Source: Anaerolineae bacterium (GTDB taxonomy: Bacteria > Chloroflexota > Anaerolineae > Aggregatilineales > Phototrophicaceae). Taken from it: a DNA stretch of 64,000 nt. Position numbers and translations under genes: made by a program. Below are positions 45,806 through 54,343 of this stretch, piece by piece. The notes under the pieces were generated by a model. That model saw only the letters and a program-made list of their open reading frames with translations. It made no database searches and was not told the origin of the DNA. The number at the start of each line of letters is the position of its first letter. The first letter of the stretch is position 1. Where the stretch lies: the NCBI GenBank assembly GCA_022843385.1, contig JALHNT010000040.1, forward strand, positions 1 through 64,000, in the 5' to 3' direction.

Positions 45806-46759
45806 ATGCCACGCAAGATTATCATCGATACCGACCCCGGCGTAGACGACACGATGGCGATCTATTTCGCCCTCAAGTCGCCGGAACTGGAAGTGATCGG
45901 GCTGACGACCATCTTCGGCAATGTGACAACCGAACTGGCGACGACCAACGCGCTGCGGCTGCTGGAGATCGCCGGTCGCACCGATATTCCGGTTGCCAGA
46001 GGTGCGGACGACCCGGTGGCGGTGCCGTTTGGCGGGCCGGTCGCCTTTGTACATGGCGAGGATGGTCAGGGCAATGTCTTCCTGCCGCCGCCTACGACTC
46101 AGGTTATTGACCAAAGCGCAGCCCAGTTCATCGTCGAGCAGATCATGAGCCAGCCAGGGCAGGTGACACTGGTGCCGGTCGGGCCCTTGACCAACATCGC
46201 CTTGGCGCTGCGCCTCGAACCCCGCATCGCTCAACACGTACAGGAAGTGGTCATCATGGGCGGCAACGCGCTGGGGCCGGGCAATGCTACGCCCTCCGCC
46301 GAAGCCAACATTCACAACGACCCCGAAGCGGCTGACGTGGTGTTCGGCGCTCCCAGGAAGGTGACGATGGTCGGGCTGGATGTCACCCACAAAGTCTTCA
46401 TGAGCGATGCTCATCTGGCCGAGTATGGACGCATCAACAACCCGCTGGCGCAGCACATCGCCCGCATCGTGCCGTTCTACCGCGACTTCTTCCACGAACG
46501 CAGCCAGATTGACGGCATCTGGGTGCATGACTCGTCCGCCGTGGCCTATGTCATTGATCCGGGCCTGTTCAAAACCGAGCAGTGGCCGGTGCGTGTGGAC
46601 GCTAACGACAGCATCAGCCGGGGCAAAACCTGGCCGGCCATCGGCGACACCGACCGGCATAATCTGGAACCCTGGCACAACCGCCCGCGCGTCAATGTCT
46701 GCGTCGATGTGCAGGGCGACAAAGTGGTTGAGATGGAACTCGCCCGGATGCGGAGCTGA
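45806..46759 (+). CDS. Inosine-uridine-type nucleoside hydrolase
   Basis: 317 residues. IIDTDPGVDDTMAIYFAL is the full calcium/ribose motif; VVIMGGNALGPGNATPSAE and NIHNDPEAADVVF follow as in IunH. It splits nucleosides into base and ribose, the likely first step after import by the operon's transporter, with the PfkB kinase acting next. A second, distinct member is at 9568. It is 1 bp upstream of the SIS-domain gene. Confidence 0.92.
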   Translation: MPRKIIIDTDPGVDDTMAIYFALKSPELEVIGLTTIFGNVTTELATTNALRLLEIAGRTDIPVARGADDPVAVPFGGPVAFVHGEDGQGNVFLPPPTTQVIDQSAAQFIVEQIMSQPGQVTLVPVGPLTNIALALRLEPRIAQHVQEVVIMGGNALGPGNATPSAEANIHNDPEAADVVFGAPRKVTMVGLDVTHKVFMSDAHLAEYGRINNPLAQHIARIVPFYRDFFHERSQIDGIWVHDSSAVAYVIDPGLFKTEQWPVRVDANDSISRGKTWPAIGDTDRHNLEPWHNRPRVNVCVDVQGDKVVEMELARMRS

Positions 46760-46760
46760 C

Positions 46761-47921
46761 ATGCGTTCACCAATGCACCAACAGATCGATACCCTGCCCG
46801 CACTGGTGCGGCAGATCGCCAAACCGTTCGATGTTTCGGCGCGTGGCACCTTCGACTTCGAACTCTGCACGTCGATCAAGCGCGTTTATCTCACCGGCTG
46901 CGGCGACAGCCATCATGCCTCGGTCGGGGCCGAACTGGCCTTTCACCAACTGGCGGGTGTCCCCACCCAGGCGTTGACCGCCCTGACGTTCAGCCGTTAT
47001 ACCGCTGGCTTTCTGGCGAACACCGGCCCCAAGACCAACCTGGTGATCGCGGTGTCGGTGTCGGGGGTCGTCTCGCGCACCATCGAGGCGCTGTCATTGG
47101 CGCAGAAAGCCGGTGCGGTGGGCATCGCCCTGACCGGCACGGCTGGCTCACCCCTGGCACAGGCCACCAACAAGGTCTTTCTGACCACCGTCCCTCCGCT
47201 GCCGGACGAGATGCGCGGCATGGTGGTGCCGGGGGTGCGCTCGTACCTGGCGTCACAGGTCGCGCTCTACAGCGCCGCCATCCGCATTGGCGAGGTGCGC
47301 GGTCATCTGACGACGATGAGGGCCGATCAACTCCGCGCCGAGCTGTTGGGGTTGGCTGACGTGATGGAAAAGACGATCCAGGTCTGTGAGCCGCTATGTC
47401 AGGATTTGGTGCAGCGCTGGTCAGATGCCCGTGAGTTCGTCTACGTCGGCGGCGGCCCACTCTATGGCGCGGCCATGTTCAGCGCGGCCAAGCTCTTAGA
47501 AGCGACCGGCGATCCGGCCATGGCGCAGGACACCGAAGAGTGGACGCATTTGCAATACTTCACGGCTCATCCACCGACGCCGACTATCATACTGGATGCC
47601 GCCGGCTTTGACCGGGATCGCATGGCCGAGATGGCGCGAGCCGCCCAATCCATCGGGCGCGATGTGGTCGGCGTACTGCCACAGGGCGAAGGCGAGATCA
47701 GCGCCTATGTCAACACGGTGCTGCCGGTGCAGGGGGCAGTGCGCGAGTGTTTTGCCCCGTTGGTCTACAGCATCCCTGGCGAACTGCTGGCAGCCGAACG
47801 CGCCGCCCGGCTGGGAAGCGCATACTTCCGCGACTTCAGCGGTGGGCGCACGGTCGAGTGGTCGAAAGAAGGAGCCAGCCGCATCCGCGACAGCCACATT
47901 CAGACCGATGTGCTAAGATAG
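46761..47921 (+). CDS. SIS-domain sugar isomerase/deglycase-like protein
   Basis: About 386 residues with two SIS folds. YLTGCGDSHHASVGAELAFH and AVSVSGVVSRTIEAL form the first phosphosugar site; FVYVGGGPLYGAAMFSAAK with EEWTHLQYFTAHP forms the second. No glutaminase domain, so it is not GlmS; it is nearer to AgaS/FrlB-like isomerases and deaminases. It starts at ATG 46761, 1 bp after the nucleoside hydrolase stop; the longer frame into that gene is a shadow. It probably converts an aminated or ketose phosphate for central metabolism. Confidence 0.87.
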   Translation: MRSPMHQQIDTLPALVRQIAKPFDVSARGTFDFELCTSIKRVYLTGCGDSHHASVGAELAFHQLAGVPTQALTALTFSRYTAGFLANTGPKTNLVIAVSVSGVVSRTIEALSLAQKAGAVGIALTGTAGSPLAQATNKVFLTTVPPLPDEMRGMVVPGVRSYLASQVALYSAAIRIGEVRGHLTTMRADQLRAELLGLADVMEKTIQVCEPLCQDLVQRWSDAREFVYVGGGPLYGAAMFSAAKLLEATGDPAMAQDTEEWTHLQYFTAHPPTPTIILDAAGFDRDRMAEMARAAQSIGRDVVGVLPQGEGEISAYVNTVLPVQGAVRECFAPLVYSIPGELLAAERAARLGSAYFRDFSGGRTVEWSKEGASRIRDSHIQTDVLR

Positions 47922-47952
47922 GCAGGATGGGAGTCAACCGAAAGAGGGGCTT

Positions 47953-48165
47953 ATGCAGACCTTAACACTTCAGATTCCAGATGTCTTGATGGAGCAGGTG
48001 ATTCGGCGGGCTGAGGAAACCGAACAGGCAGTGGAAGCAGTCGCTCTTTCCTGGTTGGAACAGGGGGCATCAGCCAATACCCCGCAAATCTGGTCACCAC
48101 AGGCCACACCAGAGACCATCGCCATTCTGGAACGCATGCTCGAAGAAGACCGATTAAGTGTGTGA
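47953..48165 (+). CDS. Small antitoxin-like protein
   Basis: 70 residues. LTLQIPDVLMEQVIRRAEET looks like a beta strand followed by a helix, as in ribbon-helix-helix or VapB-type antitoxins. GAGGGG lies 5-8 bp before the ATG. No toxin gene follows (the next 149 bp are an intergenic repeat and the PfkB leader), so it is an orphan or regulates something elsewhere. Low similarity to any family I recognise. Confidence 0.65.
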   Translation: MQTLTLQIPDVLMEQVIRRAEETEQAVEAVALSWLEQGASANTPQIWSPQATPETIAILERMLEEDRLSV

Positions 48166-48190
48166 GTCCAGTCGCGCGGTAGGGTTGACT

Positions 48191-48249
48191 CAGTTGAGTA
48201 CGAATTTGGGCCTGATAAACAGGCAGGAACAGGTAAAGTTAGCATTTAC
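48191..48249. repeat. 59-bp dispersed element with hairpin, copy 2
   Basis: Starts CAGTTGA, contains the 16-bp core GCCTGATAAACAGGCA (48210-48225), then GAACAGG, AAAGTT and ATTTAC. The reverse complement of 23104-23162 matches it along the entire length. It precedes the GAGN PfkB gene by 65 bp. Confidence 0.7.
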
Positions 48250-48314
48250 AATCTTTTTAACTACGTAAGTCTTATCACTATTCAATCCTCTCATTTTGCA
48301 CAAGGTCAGTTTGC

Positions 48315-49211
48315 ATGCCCACTCCCACCTACCTCAGCATTGGCAGCATCTTCATCGACGACATCGTGTATCCCGATGGACGCACCGACATGGAAATCCT
48401 GGGCGGGGGTGGGGTGCATACGGCTGCCGGGATGAGCGTCTGGGAGGAACGCGCCGGGTTGGTGGCGTCGATGGGAACGGGGATGCCAGAGGCGGCGGCG
48501 GCTCGCATCGAACGCGACTTCGACTCGCAGGGCGTCGTTCACCTGGACATCCCGCAGATGCGCGCCTGGCAGGTGTTCGAGTGGGATGGCAAGCGCACCG
48601 AGTTGTTCCGCGTCAAGGAGATCGACCCCTTCATGCGCGCCCCTCGCCCTGGCGAAATCCCCGCCAGTTATTCACCCGCCCAGGCCGTGAGCATCCTGCG
48701 CGATGCCGAGGATTTTCTGGCGTGGCGGGCGGTCTTCCCCCAGGCGACAGTCTTCTGGGAGCCGGAGCAGATGTTCATGGAGCCGCAGAACAGCGCGGCC
48801 TTTCGGGCAGCGCTCCCCCAGGCCGACATTGTTTCGCCCAACCGATTAGAAGCCAGCCTCGTCTACGGCTTTGATGATGTTCATCGTCTGCTCGATGCCA
48901 TGCTGACCGATGGCGCGAAGGTGGTGGCGCTGCGACTGGGCGAAGAGGGATCATGGGTGGCCTCCGCCGATGAGCGTTTACATATCCCAATCGTGCCGGT
49001 GCCGCAGGTGGTTGATGTGACCGGCGCCGGTAACACCTACTGCGGCGGCTTTCTGGTGGGCTGGCAGCGCACGCATGACCTGCGTACCGCCGGATGCTAC
49101 GGCGCGGTGGCCGCCTCCTTCGCCATCGAAAGCGTGGGAGTCCTCAAGCTGCCCACGCCGGAAGAACGGGATCGACGGTATCAGGCGCTCCATGAAATCA
49201 CAGCGCACTAG
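48315..49211 (+). CDS. PfkB-family protein of Mak32 type with GAGN in place of GAGD
   Basis: 298 residues. The fold is plain (LSIGSIFIDDIVYPDGRTD, GGGGVHTAAGMSVW, VALRLGEEGSW) but the second signature reads VTGAGNTYCGGFLVG: Asn240 stands where PfkB kinases keep the catalytic Asp. The same GAGN form occurs in fungal Mak32-like proteins. It may be a weak kinase, a sugar sensor, or use another base. It is transcribed alone towards the APH-fold gene, whose stop abuts its own stop. Upstream lies the 59-bp repeat. Confidence 0.82.
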   Translation: MPTPTYLSIGSIFIDDIVYPDGRTDMEILGGGGVHTAAGMSVWEERAGLVASMGTGMPEAAAARIERDFDSQGVVHLDIPQMRAWQVFEWDGKRTELFRVKEIDPFMRAPRPGEIPASYSPAQAVSILRDAEDFLAWRAVFPQATVFWEPEQMFMEPQNSAAFRAALPQADIVSPNRLEASLVYGFDDVHRLLDAMLTDGAKVVALRLGEEGSWVASADERLHIPIVPVPQVVDVTGAGNTYCGGFLVGWQRTHDLRTAGCYGAVAASFAIESVGVLKLPTPEERDRRYQALHEITAH

Positions 49212-50180
49212 TCAGCCGGGGAATTGTTCACGCAAACCGATGAGCGCGTCCTGGCGGATGACCTCACCCACATCCGGCATGAGAAACAGGCGCTGACCGT
49301 AGTCCCCGATCTCCTGCACCATCCACTCGCAGCGATAGTAGGCCATCGCCACTTCATCCACCTCCACCGGACCGTAACCGCTGAGGAAGGCGCTTTCGTG
49401 TGCCGGGCGTTCGGCTTCTGTCGTGGACGAGTCCAGGATGAAGATCAGGTCGCGCTCTTTGGGGGCCAGCAGCACTTCATCCCAATCCACGATGTGCAGG
49501 TCACCATCCCGATCAACCAGCACATTGGCGGTGTGAATATCGGCGTGACACAGGACAAAAGGCCGTGACCGCTGCTGCATCTGGCGTCCCAGATGGTCGA
49601 TGCGCTCAAGATGAGCCTGAATTTCCCCCAATTTATCTTTCCAGAAAGCTGCGCCGGCCCGCTGAACTGGATCATCGAACGCGTGCTCGGCAATCCGGGT
49701 TGTGATCTCATGAATGATGGCGCACCATCCGGGAGAAAATGACTCGGTTGGTGTCTTCGCTTCGATATGCGAGGGTAAATGAGTGTCGTGAATCTGTTTG
49801 AGCATCACACCCAGCGCTTGCCACTGCGACCCCGAAAGCCCCTGCTCCATGCCGGTTCGTCCATCAATGAAGGGATAGACCATGAGCACGTAGCCATCGA
49901 GCGCCTGCCAGAGCTGCTGCGCCTGATTGGGCAGCGGCGCGAGGACGGCCTCAATCCCGCTGCATCGAAGATAATCCGGTATCAACAGACTCGGTTCATC
50001 GACGGCGCCGCGTTTGAGCTTGACGAAGTATGACCGTTCATCCACCGTGCTGACCTGGTAAACCCAGGTGTTCGAGCTGTTACCGAGCGGCAGAAACGCC
50101 AACTTCACAACCGGAATGCCGTAGTGTTGGCGGATAGCGGCCAGGATGACTTCAGCGGCTAAAGCGGGCTGTTCCAGCAT
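49212..50180 (-). CDS. APH-fold small-molecule kinase
   Basis: 322 residues. Kinase motifs: FVLCHADIHTANVLVDRDGD (catalytic Asp, cited CHADIHTANVLVD) and LHIVDWDEVLLAPKERD (metal Asp). An N-lobe strand SYFVKLKRG gives the ATP-binding Lys. The fold covers aminoglycoside, choline, homoserine and sugar kinases. Located after the aldolase at the 3' end of the minus-strand block, 142 bp apart with a simple repeat between, so it can be independent. A resistance role is possible but context points to metabolism. Confidence 0.85.
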   Translation of the reverse strand: MLEQPALAAEVILAAIRQHYGIPVVKLAFLPLGNSSNTWVYQVSTVDERSYFVKLKRGAVDEPSLLIPDYLRCSGIEAVLAPLPNQAQQLWQALDGYVLMVYPFIDGRTGMEQGLSGSQWQALGVMLKQIHDTHLPSHIEAKTPTESFSPGWCAIIHEITTRIAEHAFDDPVQRAGAAFWKDKLGEIQAHLERIDHLGRQMQQRSRPFVLCHADIHTANVLVDRDGDLHIVDWDEVLLAPKERDLIFILDSSTTEAERPAHESAFLSGYGPVEVDEVAMAYYRCEWMVQEIGDYGQRLFLMPDVGEVIRQDALIGLREQFPG

Positions 50181-50282
50181 GACTACCCTGCCTGTGCAAG
50201 ATCAGAACCAACCGGTTGAATGATGCCCTGAAAAACGGTTCATGACAGGCTGCAACCGGTGTGAAACGATCTACCTTGCACT

Positions 50283-50322
50283 AACAACCAACAACTAAAA
50301 ACTAACAACTAAAAACTAACGA
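50283..50322. repeat. AACTAA-type simple repeat
   Basis: Tandem variants of ACTAACAACTAAAA fill about 40 bp between the aldolase stop and the APH gene; GACAACTAACAACTA recurs at 56574. AT-rich, no coding sense. Confidence 0.7.
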
Positions 50323-51276
50323 CTACACATACCACGCCGTACTCACTACCGGCGCAGGGACTTTCGCCGACCAGTCGCTAGCATTCTCGGCACAGATCGT
50401 TGCCAGTTCGCGCATACGCTCGCGTCCGGTGGTCTGAAGAAATTGCGTGCGCGCTTCAGCCTGAAGCTGCACCGCCTCGCCCCACACTGCCCGTCCAGCG
50501 ATCACCCCGCTGGCTCCCCCCTGGCAGGCCACCAGGGTTTGGCGCTTGAACAGGTCATAGCTCACCCCCGCGCTCAACAGCGCCCAGGGGACAGTGCAGG
50601 CTGCTGTGACGTCAGCCACCGCCGCCCGCCACACCGCCTCATCCGGCTCGTGCTTCACATCCACCGGGAACTCCAGCTTCAGGACATCGACCCCCAGCTT
50701 GCAGAAAACGCGGACGCTCTCCACCACCACCTGTCGCAGTTCGGCATTGGTGAGCGAACGCTGCGGGTCGAGCGAGTAGGCAATCGGTTCGAGGAAGAAG
50801 GGGATGTCCCAGCGGCGGCATTCATCGACAACCCGCGACACCAGATCATGCTTCTCCGCCGCCACGCCATCCGCCGGATGATAATACAGCAGGAGCTTGA
50901 CGCCTGTCCCGCCCACGCGCTTGATCTGCTCTACCGACCAGTTTCCAATGAAGCGCGTCATGCGCTGGCTGGGATGCACATCATAATTGGTCTCTTCCAG
51001 CGGAGCCAGCAGCCCCTTCTGCCCGCTGATAGATCCCTCAGCGATGCCGGCGCTGATGCCGTAGGTCGGGTCGGTCAGGACGGCGCTGGCTTCCGGCAGC
51101 AGGTGATGCATGACCTGGCGTTTGAAATCGGTGAACTGTGCCTCGGTGATGGGTGACGGGGCATACTGGTTGAGCGCCGCCTGTAGATTGGCGCGGTGAT
51201 CGACCGCGACGATGGCGAAATGCCCGGCGGGGGTGCTGGATTGCAACAGATGGCGATACTTGCCGAGCGTCGTCAT
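50323..51276 (-). CDS. LacD-type class I aldolase
   Basis: 317 residues, DeoC/LacD family. VAVDHRANLQAAL at the start, GVKLLLYYHPADG (Schiff-base Lys region), IPFFLEPIAYSLD, VDVLKLEFPVD, LLSAGVSYDLF and GVIAGRAVWGEA match LacD point by point. LacD cleaves tagatose 1,6-bisphosphate; here the gene overlaps the IolC-like kinase by 4 bp (ATGA), so it may cleave the phosphorylated 5-dehydro-2-deoxygluconate instead of the usual IolJ (inferred). Products would be dihydroxyacetone phosphate and a C3 semialdehyde. Confidence 0.87.
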   Translation of the reverse strand: MTTLGKYRHLLQSSTPAGHFAIVAVDHRANLQAALNQYAPSPITEAQFTDFKRQVMHHLLPEASAVLTDPTYGISAGIAEGSISGQKGLLAPLEETNYDVHPSQRMTRFIGNWSVEQIKRVGGTGVKLLLYYHPADGVAAEKHDLVSRVVDECRRWDIPFFLEPIAYSLDPQRSLTNAELRQVVVESVRVFCKLGVDVLKLEFPVDVKHEPDEAVWRAAVADVTAACTVPWALLSAGVSYDLFKRQTLVACQGGASGVIAGRAVWGEAVQLQAEARTQFLQTTGRERMRELATICAENASDWSAKVPAPVVSTAWYV

Positions 51277-52280
51277 AGGCCACCATACCCGGCGGTGAAC
51301 GCCTCGACTTCGGGCAGTGTGGGCATGAAGTTGGCACAGCCGTGTTTGGTGACGACAATCGCGCCGCAGGCATTGCCCAACCGCGCCGATCGGTACAGAC
51401 TCCAGCTGTTGACCAGGCCGTAGAGAAAGCCGCCGCCGAACGCATCGCCCGCGCCCAGAATGTTGTAAATCTCCACCGGGAAACCCGGCACATCCACCGG
51501 CGCTTTCCCGATCTCATGCAGGCGCGCCCCGTGTGCCCCACGCTTCTCGACCAGCACCGGCGGGCCATAGGCCATCAACTGCTGGATCGCCGCCTCGGTA
51601 TCGCCCTCGACATGGGTATCCGAGTCCGACGGGGTGCGGCGCACCTGATCCGCCGCCGTCAGCATGGCCGCGTTGATCTCGTCCTCGGTGCCGATGACAA
51701 TATCGACCAGCCGCAGTGCCGAACGGATGGCGACGCCGAACGCGCGCGCGTCGTGCCACTGGCTGGGGCGGAAATCGATGTCCAGCACCACCTTTGCTCC
51801 GGCAGACCGGGCCAGTTCGGCGGCGAAAAGGGTGGCGCTGCGCGAGGGGTCTTTGCTCAGGTTGAGGCCGGCGAACTGGAACACCTTGCAATCGGTAATC
51901 GGGGAGGCGATCACATCATCAATCGTCAGTTCGATGTCGGCGCAGTTGTCGCGGTAAAACGTCAGTGGGAAATGATCGGGCGGCTCGATGCCCAGCACCG
52001 CCGCAGCCGTGCGCCGTCCGGCCTTGCGCGGGATGAACTGGGTGGCGATGCCTTCTTTGGTCAGGAAGTTCAGCACGAAGTCCCCGACCGGGTCCTGACC
52101 GACTGCCGTCAGCAGAGCGGTCTTCAGCCCCAGACGTCGCGCCCCGACGCAGATGTTGGTGGGCGACCCGCCGACATAGGCGGCAAAACTGGTGATGTCG
52201 ATAAAGGCCGCGCCGACATCGTTCGAATAGAGGTCAATCGAACTGCGGCCCATGTTGAGCAAGTCATAGGTAGGAGTCAT
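51273..52280 (-). CDS. iolC: 5-dehydro-2-deoxygluconokinase-like PfkB kinase
   Basis: About 335 residues. The N-terminus DLLNMGRSSIDLYSNDVGAA, AAYVGGSPTNICVGARRLGL and FPLTFYRDNCADIEL are characteristic of IolC rather than of general PfkB proteins. VVLDIDFRPSQW and GAGDAFGGGFLYGL (catalytic Asp) complete the kinase. IolC phosphorylates 5-dehydro-2-deoxy-D-gluconate in myo-inositol breakdown. IolB, IolD and IolE are not in the window. Start ATG 52280 by homology; ATG 52295 is 5 codons earlier. Operon with the LacD-type aldolase. Confidence 0.85.
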   Translation of the reverse strand: MTPTYDLLNMGRSSIDLYSNDVGAAFIDITSFAAYVGGSPTNICVGARRLGLKTALLTAVGQDPVGDFVLNFLTKEGIATQFIPRKAGRRTAAAVLGIEPPDHFPLTFYRDNCADIELTIDDVIASPITDCKVFQFAGLNLSKDPSRSATLFAAELARSAGAKVVLDIDFRPSQWHDARAFGVAIRSALRLVDIVIGTEDEINAAMLTAADQVRRTPSDSDTHVEGDTEAAIQQLMAYGPPVLVEKRGAHGARLHEIGKAPVDVPGFPVEIYNILGAGDAFGGGFLYGLVNSWSLYRSARLGNACGAIVVTKHGCANFMPTLPEVEAFTAGYGGL

Positions 52281-52410
52281 GATAAGTGAACGCATTCTCC
52301 GATCAGGAAGCGAATCAACTGACAGTCAATTGTACCGTCGAGCCGGATAAAGCGCAGCCTGATGGAGGGGCAGGTGGATCTGCCCCTGTGTCATCACATC
52401 AGAAGAAGAA

Positions 52411-52824
52411 TCACGACCCGCCCAACGCCGCCACGCCTTCCTTTGCCAGCACCACATCATCGGCTTCTGGCAGTCCGCTGACCCCCACCGCGCCGACGAC
52501 TTCGCCGTTGTGCAGGATCGGCACACCCCCGCCCCAACCGACGTAGCGCAGCTCACCGAAGTTCGTCAGCGGCCAGGCTTTCTCGCGCGAGGAATTGCCC
52601 ACATCCTTGCTTTCCTTGCGTTCGCGGGCGGCGGTGTAAGCCTTGTTGATGGCGATATTGATCGAAGGCAGCGGGCAGCCCTCGGTGCGGGCGAAGGCCA
52701 GCAGCTCGCCATGCGAATCGACGACGGCGACGGCAGCCCCGCGCCCCTGTTTTTCCAGTTCACTTTGAATATGCCCCAGCACTTTCTGGGCATCGCTGAG
52801 TGTCAGTACGGTTACGGTTTTCAT
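52411..52824 (-). CDS. HbpS/GlcG-like (DUF336) protein
   Basis: 137 residues. AVAVVDSHGELLAFARTEGC, SINIAINKAYTAARERK and GGGVPILHNGEVVGAVGVSG are the three blocks of the GlcG/HbpS family. Members bind haem or cob(I)alamin-type ligands or sense redox; in catabolic operons they accompany oxidases and dehydratases. 14 bp separate it from the DegT gene upstream, and 130 bp from the IolC-like gene downstream, so it ends the DegT unit. No ribosome site is clear. Confidence 0.87.
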   Translation of the reverse strand: MKTVTVLTLSDAQKVLGHIQSELEKQGRGAAVAVVDSHGELLAFARTEGCPLPSINIAINKAYTAARERKESKDVGNSSREKAWPLTNFGELRYVGWGGGVPILHNGEVVGAVGVSGLPEADDVVLAKEGVAALGGS

Positions 52825-52838
52825 GTTGCGCTCGCGGC

Positions 52839-54116
52839 TTAAGCCAGCCCCAGTTCTTTGGCCGACTGCTGATAAACGTCGATGATGCGGTTCGCGCCTT
52901 CCTCGGTCAGGGATGGCGGCACGGTGATGAGGATGCTGCGGTCAATCAGATCATCCAGTTGGGGCAGCGCGCCTTTGCGGTAGTCGATCTCTTTGTGGAA
53001 CTCGTTCAGTGGATCGCTCCAGGGGCGTCCGGCGCTGTTTACACCGCGCTTCTCGATCAGGCTGACGTTGTTGTAATACACGTGCAGCCCCCAATCGACC
53101 ATGTGGATATTGCCCACGCCCCAGGGGCCAGGCTTGACCCCGCCCGCCCGCGTCTTCTCGGTCATGGCTTTGGCGATCTCAAAGCTCGGCCAACTGATGA
53201 GGCAGAAGGGGCCGCTGTCGCCGTTGGGGTCGATCACCCGCCGGGTCTTCGCGCCGGGGATCGCGCCGATGCCCTGATAGAGTTGATGATTACGCGCTCG
53301 CATCCGGCTGGTAATCATATCGAGCTTCTGCGTCTGGGCATACAACACCGCCGCCGACACCTCGCTCATATGCACACATTGTCCCCAGGTCTGAATCTCC
53401 CCGGTCATATCGACGCGCCCGGCAGCGTTGCGCGAATAGCCGACATCGTGATAGGCCCAGGCTTTGGCACCCAGCACATCATTATCGCTGACCACTAGGC
53501 CGCCTTCGCCGGCGGTGATGTTCTTGTTGTACTGAAAGCTGTAGATGGCGATGTCGCCGAAGCTGCCCAGCGGTTTGCCCTTGAAGCTCGCGCCATTGGC
53601 CTGCGCCACATCCTCGATCAGCAGCACATTATGTTTCTTGCAGATCTCGACGATGCGCTCGACATTGCCACACGCCCCACTCATATGCACCAGCAGCACG
53701 GCTTTGGTGCGCGGGCTGATCTTGCGCTCCAGATCATCCGGGTCCATGGTGTAGGTATCATCAATATCGACCAGTCGCGGGATCGCGCCACAGCGCACCA
53801 CCGCCGAGATACAGGCCACCCACATATACCCCGGCAGCAGCACCTCATCGCCTGGCCCGACATCGGCAGTCAGCATGGCCGTCGAAAGCGCGGTCGTGCC
53901 GCTGGTCACCAGCACAGCATACTTGCGGTTCAGCCGCTTGCGGAAGAAGTCCTCTACCTTGTCGGCGTAATGTTGCAGCTCATGGCCGTAGAAGCGGTAC
54001 GGGCTGCGTGCCAGCAGCACCTTCGTCACGGCGTCGATCTCTTCTTCGCCGATGAAATAGCTGCCCGGCCATTCGTAGGGCAGCAGAAATTCTTCATTCA
54101 CCTGTTCTTCGCTCAT
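52839..54116 (-). CDS. DegT/DnrJ/EryC1/StrS aminotransferase
   Basis: About 425 residues. LVTSGTTALSTAML, LLIEDVAQANGASFKG (Asp on the PLP nitrogen) and FQYNKNITAGEGGLVV (Schiff-base Lys) are diagnostic. The family aminates keto-sugars or keto-cyclitols such as scyllo-inosose. ATG 54116 is 8 bp after AAAGGAG; ATG 54122 would be only 2 bp after it. It is separated from the MalG-type permease by repeats and a duplicated leader (54254-54343). With an IolC-like enzyme downstream, a cyclitol substrate is likely (inferred). Confidence 0.9.
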   Translation of the reverse strand: MSEEQVNEEFLLPYEWPGSYFIGEEEIDAVTKVLLARSPYRFYGHELQHYADKVEDFFRKRLNRKYAVLVTSGTTALSTAMLTADVGPGDEVLLPGYMWVACISAVVRCGAIPRLVDIDDTYTMDPDDLERKISPRTKAVLLVHMSGACGNVERIVEICKKHNVLLIEDVAQANGASFKGKPLGSFGDIAIYSFQYNKNITAGEGGLVVSDNDVLGAKAWAYHDVGYSRNAAGRVDMTGEIQTWGQCVHMSEVSAAVLYAQTQKLDMITSRMRARNHQLYQGIGAIPGAKTRRVIDPNGDSGPFCLISWPSFEIAKAMTEKTRAGGVKPGPWGVGNIHMVDWGLHVYYNNVSLIEKRGVNSAGRPWSDPLNEFHKEIDYRKGALPQLDDLIDRSILITVPPSLTEEGANRIIDVYQQSAKELGLA

Positions 54117-54161
54117 GCTCATAACTCCTTTGAAAATAAGGCTTGCAATCGGGTGTCAGCC

Positions 54162-54183
54162 GCCGAGGGGTTAACCCCTCGGC
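54162..54183. repeat. 22-bp perfect palindrome
   Basis: GCCGAGGGGTT/AACCCCTCGGC with no loop, 40 bp upstream of the DegT start. A second hairpin lies at 54271. Probably a REP-type element. Confidence 0.75.
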
Positions 54184-54253
54184 TATCCTTTTCCGGTAAG
54201 CCCACTGAAGGGGCTGCTGTCCCGGACTGTCTTCTTTAGCGCCTTTAGTGCGC

Positions 54254-54343
54254 TTACCGATTTCCCGTTAGCTGGGCGGCTTTAGCCCCCAGCGGCATCG
54301 TCCATAACCTATTTTCATCCCTTCGGTCGAATGTGTGTTTCAT
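54254..54343 (-). CDS. 29-codon mini-ORF with strong ribosome site
   Basis: ATG 54343 is preceded by TTTCAAAGGAGTTAT, identical to the DegT leader. The product starts MKHTFDRRDENRL and ends ...GNR before TAA, running into a hairpin. It may be a leader peptide or the broken 5' end of a gene; no family is recognisable. Low confidence that it is functional. Confidence 0.35.
   Translation of the reverse strand: MKHTFDRRDENRLWTMPLGAKAAQLTGNR
54271..54293. repeat. GCTGGG hairpin
   Basis: GCTGGG...CCCAGC arms enclose CGGCTTTAGCC. It overlaps the 3' end of the mini-ORF and belongs with the palindrome at 54162. Confidence 0.6.

Noticed and set aside
45743-46879. 378-codon minus-strand frame
   Set aside because: It spans three plus-strand genes (YjbQ, nucleoside hydrolase, SIS) that all have family motifs.
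50283-50322. CRISPR-like array
   Set aside because: Units are about 14 bp with no spacers; it is a simple AT-rich repeat.
51342-52289. 315-codon plus-strand frame
   Set aside because: Shadow of the IolC-like kinase.
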